Shown here piece by piece: positions 1-8,296 of a DNA stretch of 49,242 bases. Origin of the DNA: an uncultured Clostridia bacterium (GTDB taxonomy: Bacteria > Bacillota > Clostridia > Christensenellales > Borkfalkiaceae). Where the stretch lies: positions 1 through 49,242 of the forward strand of contig CALDOZ010000048.1 in NCBI GenBank assembly GCA_937912025.1, given 5' to 3'. The stretch's first letter is position 1; every line of letters starts with the position of its first letter. The position numbers and the translations under genes were made by a program. The notes under the pieces were generated by a model. The model was not told where the DNA came from. It was given only the letters and a program-made list of their open reading frames with translations, and did not search any database.

Positions 1-8
1 CTAACCTT

Positions 9-35
9 TTTGGTTGTTGGGGTTATACAACCAAA
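9..35. repeat. Short inverted repeat downstream of the six-gene operon
   Basis: Bases 9-17 and 27-35 form a perfect 9-bp stem (TTTGGTTGT / ACAACCAAA) around a 9-base loop. It lies about 40 bases past the stop codon of the last gene of the minus-strand operon, so it could be part of its transcription end. The minus-strand side has no clear T-run, so calling it an intrinsic terminator would overreach. The rest of bases 1-74 shows nothing else. Confidence 0.35.
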
Positions 36-74
36 GTAGAAACGACGCATAACGCCGTTTATAGACCTTTAAAA

Positions 75-1559
75 TTAAAGGATATCGTCCAAACTATTAA
101 GCACGTTTTTGTTTGTATTGTCGTTAGTATTAACGTCAACGTCGTTAGTAACGGTGTCACCGGTTTCACCGAGAAGTGAACTGAAGTAATCGTCGGCTTC
201 GGCTTTCTTTTTCTCCATTTCAGCTTTATTAGACTCGTAGAGTTTTTCTTGTTCAGTTTCGTTACCAGCGTATAACTTATCTTCACTTTCGTTGAGAGCG
301 TTAATAACGTTTTTGAATTTAGTTTCTTGAATTTTCTTAATATCGATATTAGTAGAGTTAAAGTTGATAATGTTATCAATATCTTGTTGAGTACCAGTAC
401 CGCGCATTACTTTAACTGCGCTATCAAAATTAAATTGTTGACCAAGGAATGAAAGCATAACTGGTTCGTTTTTATAAGTAAGAACGACTTTATTAATTCT
501 TTCAAGTTTTTTAATAACTCTTTCAAAAGTACGCTTGCCCGCTTTATTAATTCTAATAGTTGTTGTAAGTTCGTTAACGTCTCTATTTAAGTCTGAAACG
601 TCGTAGTCGATTTCCTTACAAATTTCAAGCGCTTCCACTTTAGAAATTTCGCCGTTTTTAAGTTGAGCGATAATATCCATCTTTTTAGCGTTGAGGTTTT
701 TAATTTCATCACGCTTATTTTCAAGGTCTTTTTCATCAGACTCGGTGCTATATTTACCGCCTTCAACAGTTTCTTTGTATTCTTTAAGGTTGTCAGAGAA
801 AATGTTGATTTGTTCAACGTAACCTTCGCTTGATGCTATCATATACATATCGTCTTTAACGAAAGAAATACCGTCAAGACTTGTTAATTTATTGCTCTTT
901 TTGAATAATCCCGTCGAAACACCAACTTTTACTTTGGTCCAAGAGTTTGCCGAGTTAATAGCATTGTCAATTAATGCAACGGTGTTAGAGTCGTGCATGT
1001 TTTGGGAAACTTTTTTAGACCATTCTTTTAAGTCTGTAATAATTTTCTTAGCGTAATCGCCGGCAGTAGTAGTCGAAACGTCGGCAACGCCTTGTAAAAT
1101 AGTTTTAAGTTCGCCAAGTTTTTGAATACTATCGTATAAAATACCCTTTCTTGACTCAGCCATACTCATTTTTGTAAGGGTGTTAGCGCCTTTTGTATAA
1201 CTATCAATATACTTAACAACTTCTTCAACAACGTTTAACGATTGAGGATTCTTTTCCATAAGTTTTGTAGTCTCCTTTTCTATTTTTGACAATTCGTCAT
1301 TAAATTTTGAAACTTTTTTGCCGTTCTTTTGGTCGGTAATTTTTACGGCAAGATTGGTAAGTTTTTCTATGTTTTCTTTTAAATCTTTTGAAAAGCCACC
1401 ATTTACGCCAAAACGCGCAAACTCTTCAACTTTTTCAACGATATTGTCTAACAGCGTTTGGTATTCTTTTATACATCCGTCTTGCAAAGCGTGAACGTAA
1501 TTCGAGTTTACTGCAACGCCGTTAGATTTTAATATTTCCGCTACGTTTTTGATATCCAT
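75..1559 (-). CDS. Coiled-coil protein with acidic C-terminal tail, sixth gene of Hsp70-helicase operon
   Basis: This 494-residue protein belongs to no family I recognise. It is highly charged and almost entirely helical, with long Lys/Glu-rich stretches suggesting coiled coils (about residues 30-130, 260-340 and 420-460). It has no membrane segment or signal peptide, so it is probably cytosolic. The tail is polar, rich in Asn, Asp and Thr, and ends in a short conserved-looking peptide NSLDDIL that could be a docking motif. I chose the ATG at 1559 over an upstream in-frame ATG at 1580, because a GGAGGAG ribosome binding site lies between them at the right distance. It starts 2 bases after the stop of the preceding gene, so it is translationally coupled to the operon. 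A scaffold or adaptor role is only an inference from its shape and context. Confidence 0.8.
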   Translation of the reverse strand: MDIKNVAEILKSNGVAVNSNYVHALQDGCIKEYQTLLDNIVEKVEEFARFGVNGGFSKDLKENIEKLTNLAVKITDQKNGKKVSKFNDELSKIEKETTKLMEKNPQSLNVVEEVVKYIDSYTKGANTLTKMSMAESRKGILYDSIQKLGELKTILQGVADVSTTTAGDYAKKIITDLKEWSKKVSQNMHDSNTVALIDNAINSANSWTKVKVGVSTGLFKKSNKLTSLDGISFVKDDMYMIASSEGYVEQINIFSDNLKEYKETVEGGKYSTESDEKDLENKRDEIKNLNAKKMDIIAQLKNGEISKVEALEICKEIDYDVSDLNRDVNELTTTIRINKAGKRTFERVIKKLERINKVVLTYKNEPVMLSFLGQQFNFDSAVKVMRGTGTQQDIDNIINFNSTNIDIKKIQETKFKNVINALNESEDKLYAGNETEQEKLYESNKAEMEKKKAEADDYFSSLLGETGDTVTNDVDVNTNDNTNKNVLNSLDDIL

Positions 1560-1561
1560 TA

Positions 1562-2710
1562 TTATACGTCTCCTCCGCATACGTAATCGATAAGTCTTTC
1601 AGAAGAACCGCGAATACCACCCTTTTTAAACTGCATAATATCGTCGTCAAAGAAAAGATATTCAAGCATTTGGAAGTCTATTAATCTTCCTATAAGTTCG
1701 TAATCGTCACGTTGAAGTTCGGTTTTAACTTTTTCCATCATAGAGTTAGATAAGAACGCGTGTTTACCGTGTGTGTTAAAGAAATACAAGTAATAGAACT
1801 CGCCGTTAGCAATTTCAGAAATGAATTGTTTAAGTTTATCTTCACTCTTAAAACGTGTAAAATATCTTTCGCCCGACTCTACAACGCCTTCGCTATTACA
1901 TTGTAAAAATCTTACGTCCAAACCTTTAGAAATAAATTTCAAGAAGTTTTGTTTGCCCTTTTCAGTCTTTTTACTATCGAAAAGGTCTTTCAAATCGTCT
2001 GCACCAAGGAAGAAAAGACCAAATAAAGGCGCTCTTTCTTTACTAAAACACGACGTTAATATTTGACGTATTGATTTAGACTTACCAACGTTTTTAGATT
2101 TTTTGAATTTTTTGTTTACGCTTACCGCGCCGTACATAGAAATAATTCTTTGGTTGTTGGTTTCGTAATCGTATTTATTTGCGCCTTTAAACGCGCGTGG
2201 GTATTTTGTAAGAAGGTTGAGTAAACACGTTGCCGCATTTCTTTTAAAGGCTTCAAACTCGTCACCACTAAACGACTTAACAGACTTTTCAGTAGGAACG
2301 CTGTTTTTATCGTAAAAACAAATTGCCGAATAGTAGTCGAAAGCCTTTCTCATTCTATCAGATTCACTCTTTGAAGTGTCTAAATAGTGTTCGTTATAAT
2401 ATCCCATTTTGTATACTGCCTTAGGGTGACCGTCTTTAGCCGCCTCCGAGCAAATTTCAATAGCCTTTTCAAGAAGTTGGGCGGGAGACAGCGCAAGTAC
2501 GCCGTCTACCGTCGGTTTATACGATTGTGGAGATAAATACCTAAAGAAATATAACTCTGAAAGGTTGTATAACGCTTCGCTGTGTTGAGTTATTTTAAAG
2601 TCGTGAATAACGGTGAGTTCTTTTTTGCAATGCGGACAAGTGCTTATACCGTTAAACAAATCTAACGCTACGTTGAATTTTTTACCGCAACTTTTATTTG
2701 TACATATCAT
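1562..2710 (-). CDS. Zinc-ribbon and Sel1-repeat protein, fifth gene of operon
   Basis: This 382-residue protein opens with a zinc ribbon (C3, C8, C25, C28; spacing CX4C and CX2C). About residues 75-140 resemble Sel1-type helical repeats (AIEICSEAAKDGHPKAVYKMG), which usually mediate protein-protein contacts. The rest (about 150-382) is soluble mixed sequence I cannot assign, with a basic stretch near residues 195-215. It begins with an AGAGGTGA ribosome binding site placed 14 bases after the end of the membrane-protein gene, and ends 2 bases before the coiled-coil gene. Cysteine-pair zinc sites recur in three of the six operon products, which suggests a shared theme. It may be an adaptor between the helicase/chaperone and the membrane component; that is inference. 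Confidence 0.8.
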   Translation of the reverse strand: MICTNKSCGKKFNVALDLFNGISTCPHCKKELTVIHDFKITQHSEALYNLSELYFFRYLSPQSYKPTVDGVLALSPAQLLEKAIEICSEAAKDGHPKAVYKMGYYNEHYLDTSKSESDRMRKAFDYYSAICFYDKNSVPTEKSVKSFSGDEFEAFKRNAATCLLNLLTKYPRAFKGANKYDYETNNQRIISMYGAVSVNKKFKKSKNVGKSKSIRQILTSCFSKERAPLFGLFFLGADDLKDLFDSKKTEKGKQNFLKFISKGLDVRFLQCNSEGVVESGERYFTRFKSEDKLKQFISEIANGEFYYLYFFNTHGKHAFLSNSMMEKVKTELQRDDYELIGRLIDFQMLEYLFFDDDIMQFKKGGIRGSSERLIDYVCGGDV

Positions 2711-2724
2711 AAAATCACCTCTTA

Positions 2725-5700
2725 TTATAAAGCTTCTACGGCAACGATTGTGAACGTTGCTTCGGTTGCGCCACTTAATACGTAATTTGAGCCTACTACC
2801 GTTGCTACTACTTTATAACTACCAACTTCACTTGGAGCGCCTGCTAATAAAACGTTACCTACCGTGTTATAGTAAGCGTAAGTAATTTGTAAGTCGCTAT
2901 ACGGAGTGCTTAACGCTTCAAAAGTAACGGCATTACCAGTATATTCAAACTCGTTATTACTACTGAAATTAAGCGTTACGCTTTTTGCTACAATAGTGAA
3001 CGAAGCCGAATTAGTTCCTTCAATGTAATAGTTAGAATTGTTAATTACTGCAGTAATAGTATACGAACCTACGTTTTTAGCGTTTGCGCCGTTACCTTCA
3101 TAAGAATAAGTTACCGTATCGCCACTAATAACGCCTGAACTTGTGCTTGCAGTTGGGTGTTGAGTAGCGCTGTTATAAGTGTAAGTGTTTGCGTTGTTCC
3201 AAGTAATGCTAACTGCTTTTTTAGTAATTGTAAACGACTTGCTTGCCGTTGCCAACGAGATAGCGTAGTTAGTATTAGAAGTTCCTGCTTTTATTGTGTA
3301 CGAACCTACGTTTTTAACGTTGATGTCGCCACTATAAGTAAGAGTTACCGTGTCCCCACTAATAACGCCTTGAGCAGTTGCCGTTGGTTTTTGAACTGTT
3401 CCATTGTAAGTAAATTCAGAAACGCTAGACCATTCAATCGTAATTTCTTTTGGATTAATGCGGAATGTTTTAGTCTTGCTTGAAGTTACAACAGTGTAGT
3501 TAGAGTTATTGATTAAGCAAGTAGCAGTATAACTACCCGTATTTACTGGAGTTGCGTTTGTAGTAATATCTACTAAAAGGTCGATAAACGTGTCAGAACC
3601 TACTAATCCGTTTGCGTCAAGTACGTTAGGACGTTGATTTTCCTTATTATAAATATAGGAAGAAACGTTTTCCCAAACGATAGTAACTGATTTTGCAGTT
3701 ATGTTATACGATTTAGTAGTGCCACTTGAAATTTCATAGTTGCCGTTTGCAATAGTAGCAGTAGCAACGTAACCGTTACCTGCGTTTTTGTTAGCCCCGT
3801 CGGTAGTAATGTTAAGAACACTCTTATCTTGACCGCCAACAAGTCCGTTTACAGTCGTTACTTCTGGGATTTGGTAATCGCCGTTATATACCAACGTTCC
3901 CGTATTCCAAGAAAGCGAAATTGATTTAGGAGTAATTTGGTAAACGGTAGTTTCGTTTTCAGTTATTTCATAGTTACCGTTTGTAATCGTAGCAGTAGCA
4001 ACGTATCCACTACCAACGTCGTTTCCGTTACCGCTTACGGCTAAGCCTAAAACGTCAGCGCCGTATTTGCCTGCAACTGTGATAGACGAAGATGCAGGGT
4101 ATTGATTTGCACCGTTATATACAAGCGAAGTCGTATTCCAAGTAAGAGTAAGAGGCGCTTTAGTAATAGTATAAGAAACGTTATTTCCGCTTTGGATATT
4201 ATAGTTTGTGTTAAGCGTAGACGCTTCTACGGTATAACCATTAACGTCCTTGCCGTAACCAGCATATCTAAGACCTGAAATGAAAGTATCTTGTTCGCCA
4301 GAAACGATATTGTCAACTGAAATAACGTGTGGATATTGGTTTTCAGCGTTGTATACGAACGTGTTCGTGCTATCCCAATTAAGAGTTACGTTACGTTTTA
4401 CAATTTCAAATTCTTTAGTATCGTTAATAAGTTTGTAGTTAGTATTTTCAGTAGTTACTTTTGCAGTACTGCTACCTACAATCTTTCTTGAACCGCTAAC
4501 GAAAAGATCTACCGATACGTCGTCACCAATAGGAGTAACAGACGACATTGGAGCAAGGAATTCGCCACAGTAAGTATAGTCAGGAAGGTCAGTCCAATTT
4601 ACAGTTGCTTCGTAAGGATTGATTATAACTGTTTTTTGCGCTTCGTTAGACGGAATGTAATATAACGTATCGCACTCGCCTTGAAGTGACTGAGTAACAA
4701 CGTAATTACCCGCATTTCTAACGCCGTTTGAGTTAGTAGCAAGAGTAATAACGTCGCCGTTGATAACGTCAGACGTATCGTGAGTAAAAGTAATTTGTTT
4801 TTCTACGCCGGCGTAAGTACCGCTAATAACTTCTTTGGTTTGTTCGTCGGTATAAGTAAGACCTGACGGCAAATTCCAAGTAACGTTAAGTTCTTTTTTG
4901 TTAACGGTAAGATAAATACTTTGAACTGATTGAGAAGTAAGTGAAGTTTCAGTATCGGAAAACGCTGTAACGTTAACGTAATAATACCCCACGCTACTAT
5001 TAGGATTTACGTTTGAAAGACTGTAAGTGTTAGAGTTTGTTCCAACAGTTTCATTATCGTTATTACACCAACTATATTTTAAAGATATAGTATCTACAGG
5101 AGCAGTTGCCGAAACGGTAAACGTTGCATCTTCACCGTAAATATAAGTTGCGTTATCTTTATCAGCAGAAAGCATTTCAATAGTAGGTGCGTTAAGTTCC
5201 CATTCAGGATAAATAGTAACTTGTTTATCTTCTTTATATTCATCACCCTTTAATACGTCTGAAAGATTAGTAAACTGATATTTATGCGCGCCGTATTTCC
5301 AAGATAAAGTAAAGCCTTGTCTTTGTTCGATTGTTGAAAGCAAGTCGAAATGGTCGCTACCTAAAACGTATCTTTTACCCGTTCCATTAAACGATTTAAA
5401 CGCGTCTGAAGTTTCGTACAACTCGTCGTTATCGTCACCAACGGTAATTTGGTAAACGTCTTCAAATTCAACTTTTACGTTAGAACAGTTAGACGTAATA
5501 GTAAGGTCGTTAATATCTTTGTTGCCGTTTAATAACGTTTTTAATATCTTTTCATCCGCTGTAAATCTATCGTATAAGAACGCTTCGTCGTTAACGAGAT
5601 AATTTTCGGTATAGTCAATACCAGTTGCGTGATTTGAAAGATTAAACTTATCGCCTTCGCTACCAATCCAAGTTTTAATTAATTTGTAATCAGCGTCGAT

Positions 5701-6639
5701 AAGGCTTTCAACGGTGTATTCAAAAGTAATATAACGTTCGCTTGATTTAAGATTACTTGGCACAAGCGTATTCATTAAATTTACCACGCGAAGTTGATTA
5801 GATTGGTTACTACTATCAACTGCCGTTTTAAATTTATCAACTAAAATTTGTTTGAAATCGTCAATTTTAGTTTTATCAATATAAACTTTCAAGTCAGAAC
5901 TGTCTAAGAAATTTAATTGTTCAAAATCAATAAGTTCAACGTTAATATCACAGTTAAAGTGTACTTCTTTTAAAGAAGAATAGTTGAAAATATTGCTGTT
6001 AACAGCGCTTATTTTCTTGCCGTTATATTCGTCAGGTATAACGACTACCGAGCCGTTACCCTCTAATAAATCACTTGCAATATAAGTGTCCGTTTCTTCG
6101 TCTAATTCAAACACGATACTGCGGTGACCAATACCACCTTGACCAAAGTAACCGTTTGTTAATACGAAAGACGAATAGTAACCCGTTGCGCCAACAAATA
6201 ACGCAAGAGTAATAATTGCCATAAATTTTGCTTTAACGCCAAGTTTAGACGCGTCAAGCATACTAAATAAGATAGCAATACTTGCAAGAACGTGAGTTGC
6301 CACGAATAAAATCATAGCGGTTATAGTAAACACGTTAGACGCCATAAACGGTATGAGCGCGCAAGTTACTATAATACTAAGAACGATGTATATCGACGGG
6401 AAAACTCTACTGTAAGCAAATCTAAAATTAGATTTAATTATTGCAATAATGAGTATTACGTCTAATAACGAAATAGCCGTCATTATTATAGCGAAAGTGA
6501 AAACTCCGTCTATAAATAATAAAGTTGAAATAAAAGCATCTGCAATAATAGATAAAAGCGAAGCAACGAAAATAAAGAATTTATTGCTACGAAGCATATT
6601 ATTTATTATTGTATCAGTTGTGTATGCGTTGTTTTTCAT
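2725..6639 (-). CDS. Five-pass membrane protein with nine MBG/Ig-like repeats, fourth gene of operon
   Basis: This 1304-residue protein has five hydrophobic segments near its N-terminus (about 21-42, 46-69, 81-99, 104-127, 140-162). Positive loops (KSNFRFAYSR; DASKLGVKAK) place the large C-terminal part outside the cell. After the membrane part comes a short BspA-type leucine-rich segment (VVIPDEYNGKKISAV...SLKEVHF), a beta-rich region ending in YPEWEL, then nine tandem repeats of about 75-85 residues. Each has the pattern K-x-(V/I)-(T/S)-(I/L)-x-W ... YNG ... NVGSY ... NYxI, typical of MBG domains of bacterial surface proteins. There is no LPXTG anchor; the membrane helices do the anchoring. 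The ATG at 6639 follows GGAGGTAAG; an in-frame TTG at 6663 lies upstream of that site. An exposed adhesin-like protein embedded in an operon of cytosolic ATPases is unusual. Confidence 0.85.
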   Translation of the reverse strand: MKNNAYTTDTIINNMLRSNKFFIFVASLLSIIADAFISTLLFIDGVFTFAIIMTAISLLDVILIIAIIKSNFRFAYSRVFPSIYIVLSIIVTCALIPFMASNVFTITAMILFVATHVLASIAILFSMLDASKLGVKAKFMAIITLALFVGATGYYSSFVLTNGYFGQGGIGHRSIVFELDEETDTYIASDLLEGNGSVVVIPDEYNGKKISAVNSNIFNYSSLKEVHFNCDINVELIDFEQLNFLDSSDLKVYIDKTKIDDFKQILVDKFKTAVDSSNQSNQLRVVNLMNTLVPSNLKSSERYITFEYTVESLIDADYKLIKTWIGSEGDKFNLSNHATGIDYTENYLVNDEAFLYDRFTADEKILKTLLNGNKDINDLTITSNCSNVKVEFEDVYQITVGDDNDELYETSDAFKSFNGTGKRYVLGSDHFDLLSTIEQRQGFTLSWKYGAHKYQFTNLSDVLKGDEYKEDKQVTIYPEWELNAPTIEMLSADKDNATYIYGEDATFTVSATAPVDTISLKYSWCNNDNETVGTNSNTYSLSNVNPNSSVGYYYVNVTAFSDTETSLTSQSVQSIYLTVNKKELNVTWNLPSGLTYTDEQTKEVISGTYAGVEKQITFTHDTSDVINGDVITLATNSNGVRNAGNYVVTQSLQGECDTLYYIPSNEAQKTVIINPYEATVNWTDLPDYTYCGEFLAPMSSVTPIGDDVSVDLFVSGSRKIVGSSTAKVTTENTNYKLINDTKEFEIVKRNVTLNWDSTNTFVYNAENQYPHVISVDNIVSGEQDTFISGLRYAGYGKDVNGYTVEASTLNTNYNIQSGNNVSYTITKAPLTLTWNTTSLVYNGANQYPASSSITVAGKYGADVLGLAVSGNGNDVGSGYVATATITNGNYEITENETTVYQITPKSISLSWNTGTLVYNGDYQIPEVTTVNGLVGGQDKSVLNITTDGANKNAGNGYVATATIANGNYEISSGTTKSYNITAKSVTIVWENVSSYIYNKENQRPNVLDANGLVGSDTFIDLLVDITTNATPVNTGSYTATCLINNSNYTVVTSSKTKTFRINPKEITIEWSSVSEFTYNGTVQKPTATAQGVISGDTVTLTYSGDINVKNVGSYTIKAGTSNTNYAISLATASKSFTITKKAVSITWNNANTYTYNSATQHPTASTSSGVISGDTVTYSYEGNGANAKNVGSYTITAVINNSNYYIEGTNSASFTIVAKSVTLNFSSNNEFEYTGNAVTFEALSTPYSDLQITYAYYNTVGNVLLAGAPSEVGSYKVVATVVGSNYVLSGATEATFTIVAVEAL

Positions 6640-6659
6640 AATAATACTTACCTCCGTAA

Positions 6660-8294
6660 TCAATAAAGTTTCTTAGGTCCTTTAATAAGACCTTTTTCTT
6701 TTACGTTAAGTTTATTGAATGCATAAACGTGAGAGCCTAATTTAAACATAACGAGTTCGTCGTCTTCCGCGCAAGTTTTAGTTGCAAATACCGACATAAG
6801 TCTTGCCCCAAGCGGTAAAAGATTTTTATATTTTTTATAAAGAACTTTATCACCGCTACCTTTATAAGCGTATACCACCGTACTACAAAGCGGACATTTA
6901 GATTTTTTAAGATATTCTTCAGAGAAAAATCTTCCGCAAGTGTTGCACTTATTATTCTTACCGTCAGCCTCGATAAGTTTCATCATATCTTTAGCAAAAA
7001 TTAAGTTAGGCGTATATCTTCTCTCACCGTCAACGTCGGTATAAACGACTTCAGGGTAAGGACAGTCAGCGCACTTATACGAAACTTTGTCGCCCTCTTT
7101 AATTTCAAAGAGTTGTGATTTACACTTATACGATTCGCAACCTGGGTGACGTGGATTTTTAAGACACGAAACTTTTTCAAAGTGCTTAGTTAAATCGCTA
7201 TCGTGAATAATATCTTCGATTTCTTCATCGGTAAGACCAAAGTTTTCTTCCTCTGCTTTGAGATAAGCCGTTTTAACTTCACCAAACGGATCTTTATACT
7301 CAATTTCGTTTCTATTAACGAGTTCTTCGCCTTCAGCGCAGTTAAGACACGAAATACTTATACTTCCGTTAAGACCGAGAGTTAATCTAAATAACGGCAT
7401 ACCAGCCGAGTAAATATCGCAAGTGAACGAACGCGCTTTAATGTGCGTAATATACAAAATATCAACGCGTTGACATTCAATTTCCATAGCATCGTGCGAT
7501 AATTTTGCAAGTAAGCCTTCAACCGCTCTTTTATCAGACTCGTCACTATAACACAAGAAGTCTGCAAAGTTTAAGTCACTATCGTTTACTAAATTATCCA
7601 TCGCGTTAAGCGTTACGTCGATAACGTCGTCAGGTAAAACTGCAGTTTCGTCTTTATCGTCGTCAGGAATAACCTTTTTAAGATTTGTGTCGATATTGCC
7701 TGCAACACTACTTTTTATAGGACGCATTACTCTACCGTCACGGTTAAAGTAAATTTTACCTAAAATAGGAAGCGAAGCACCCGTACCGCCTGAAAGTTCT
7801 ATACGCATTGAAACGCCGTAAACGTCTTCGTTAATAACTTCGTCGTCTATTTGGCGGACTTCCGTTTTACCATGGAATTGTGGGTAGAAGTTGCGAATAA
7901 ACTCTTCTGAAATTTTAATACATTCTTGGTACGCTTCTTCTTTTTCTTGACGCGTTTTTGCTTGTTGCTTGTATTCTACTACCGAGAAACGCTTGTGGTA
8001 TTCAATACCTACGTTTTCAATAAAAGTAGTCCAAATAGCGTCGCTATTTTCTTCAATTTCACCACGCAAGCCTTTAAACCAAGTTGCGCCGTTTTCTTCA
8101 AAAGTAAATTTAACTTTTTCTGATTGAGCGGACGCTTTTCTTGAAAGTTCGTACTCGTAAGTACCGTCGCTAATTACCTTATCGCCCGACAAGGTATAGT
8201 TAAGGTCGTTTAAACAACCGCCTTTTATAAGTTCACAAACACTGTCAAAGGCGTCTTTATATTCATATCCAACAAATATTCGTTTCTTTGCCAT
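6660..8294 (-). CDS. Multi-zinc-cluster protein, third gene of operon
   Basis: This 544-residue soluble protein is not from a family I can name. The first 310 residues are cysteine-poor and mixed alpha/beta. The C-terminal part carries several candidate metal sites: C316/C319, then C377, C386, C391, C408, C411, and a clear four-cysteine ribbon C450-x2-C453 ... C467-x2-C470 (CNTCGRFF...KCPLC). Such ribbons commonly bind nucleic acid or protein partners. The start codon sits 2 bases after the helicase stop, and its ribosome binding site (GGTGAG) is inside the last codons of the helicase gene, so the two are probably made in fixed ratio and may form a complex. A very basic tail (KEKGLIKGPKKLY) could contact nucleic acid. 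Function unknown. Confidence 0.8.
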   Translation of the reverse strand: MAKKRIFVGYEYKDAFDSVCELIKGGCLNDLNYTLSGDKVISDGTYEYELSRKASAQSEKVKFTFEENGATWFKGLRGEIEENSDAIWTTFIENVGIEYHKRFSVVEYKQQAKTRQEKEEAYQECIKISEEFIRNFYPQFHGKTEVRQIDDEVINEDVYGVSMRIELSGGTGASLPILGKIYFNRDGRVMRPIKSSVAGNIDTNLKKVIPDDDKDETAVLPDDVIDVTLNAMDNLVNDSDLNFADFLCYSDESDKRAVEGLLAKLSHDAMEIECQRVDILYITHIKARSFTCDIYSAGMPLFRLTLGLNGSISISCLNCAEGEELVNRNEIEYKDPFGEVKTAYLKAEEENFGLTDEEIEDIIHDSDLTKHFEKVSCLKNPRHPGCESYKCKSQLFEIKEGDKVSYKCADCPYPEVVYTDVDGERRYTPNLIFAKDMMKLIEADGKNNKCNTCGRFFSEEYLKKSKCPLCSTVVYAYKGSGDKVLYKKYKNLLPLGARLMSVFATKTCAEDDELVMFKLGSHVYAFNKLNVKEKGLIKGPKKLY

Positions 8295-8296
8295 AA

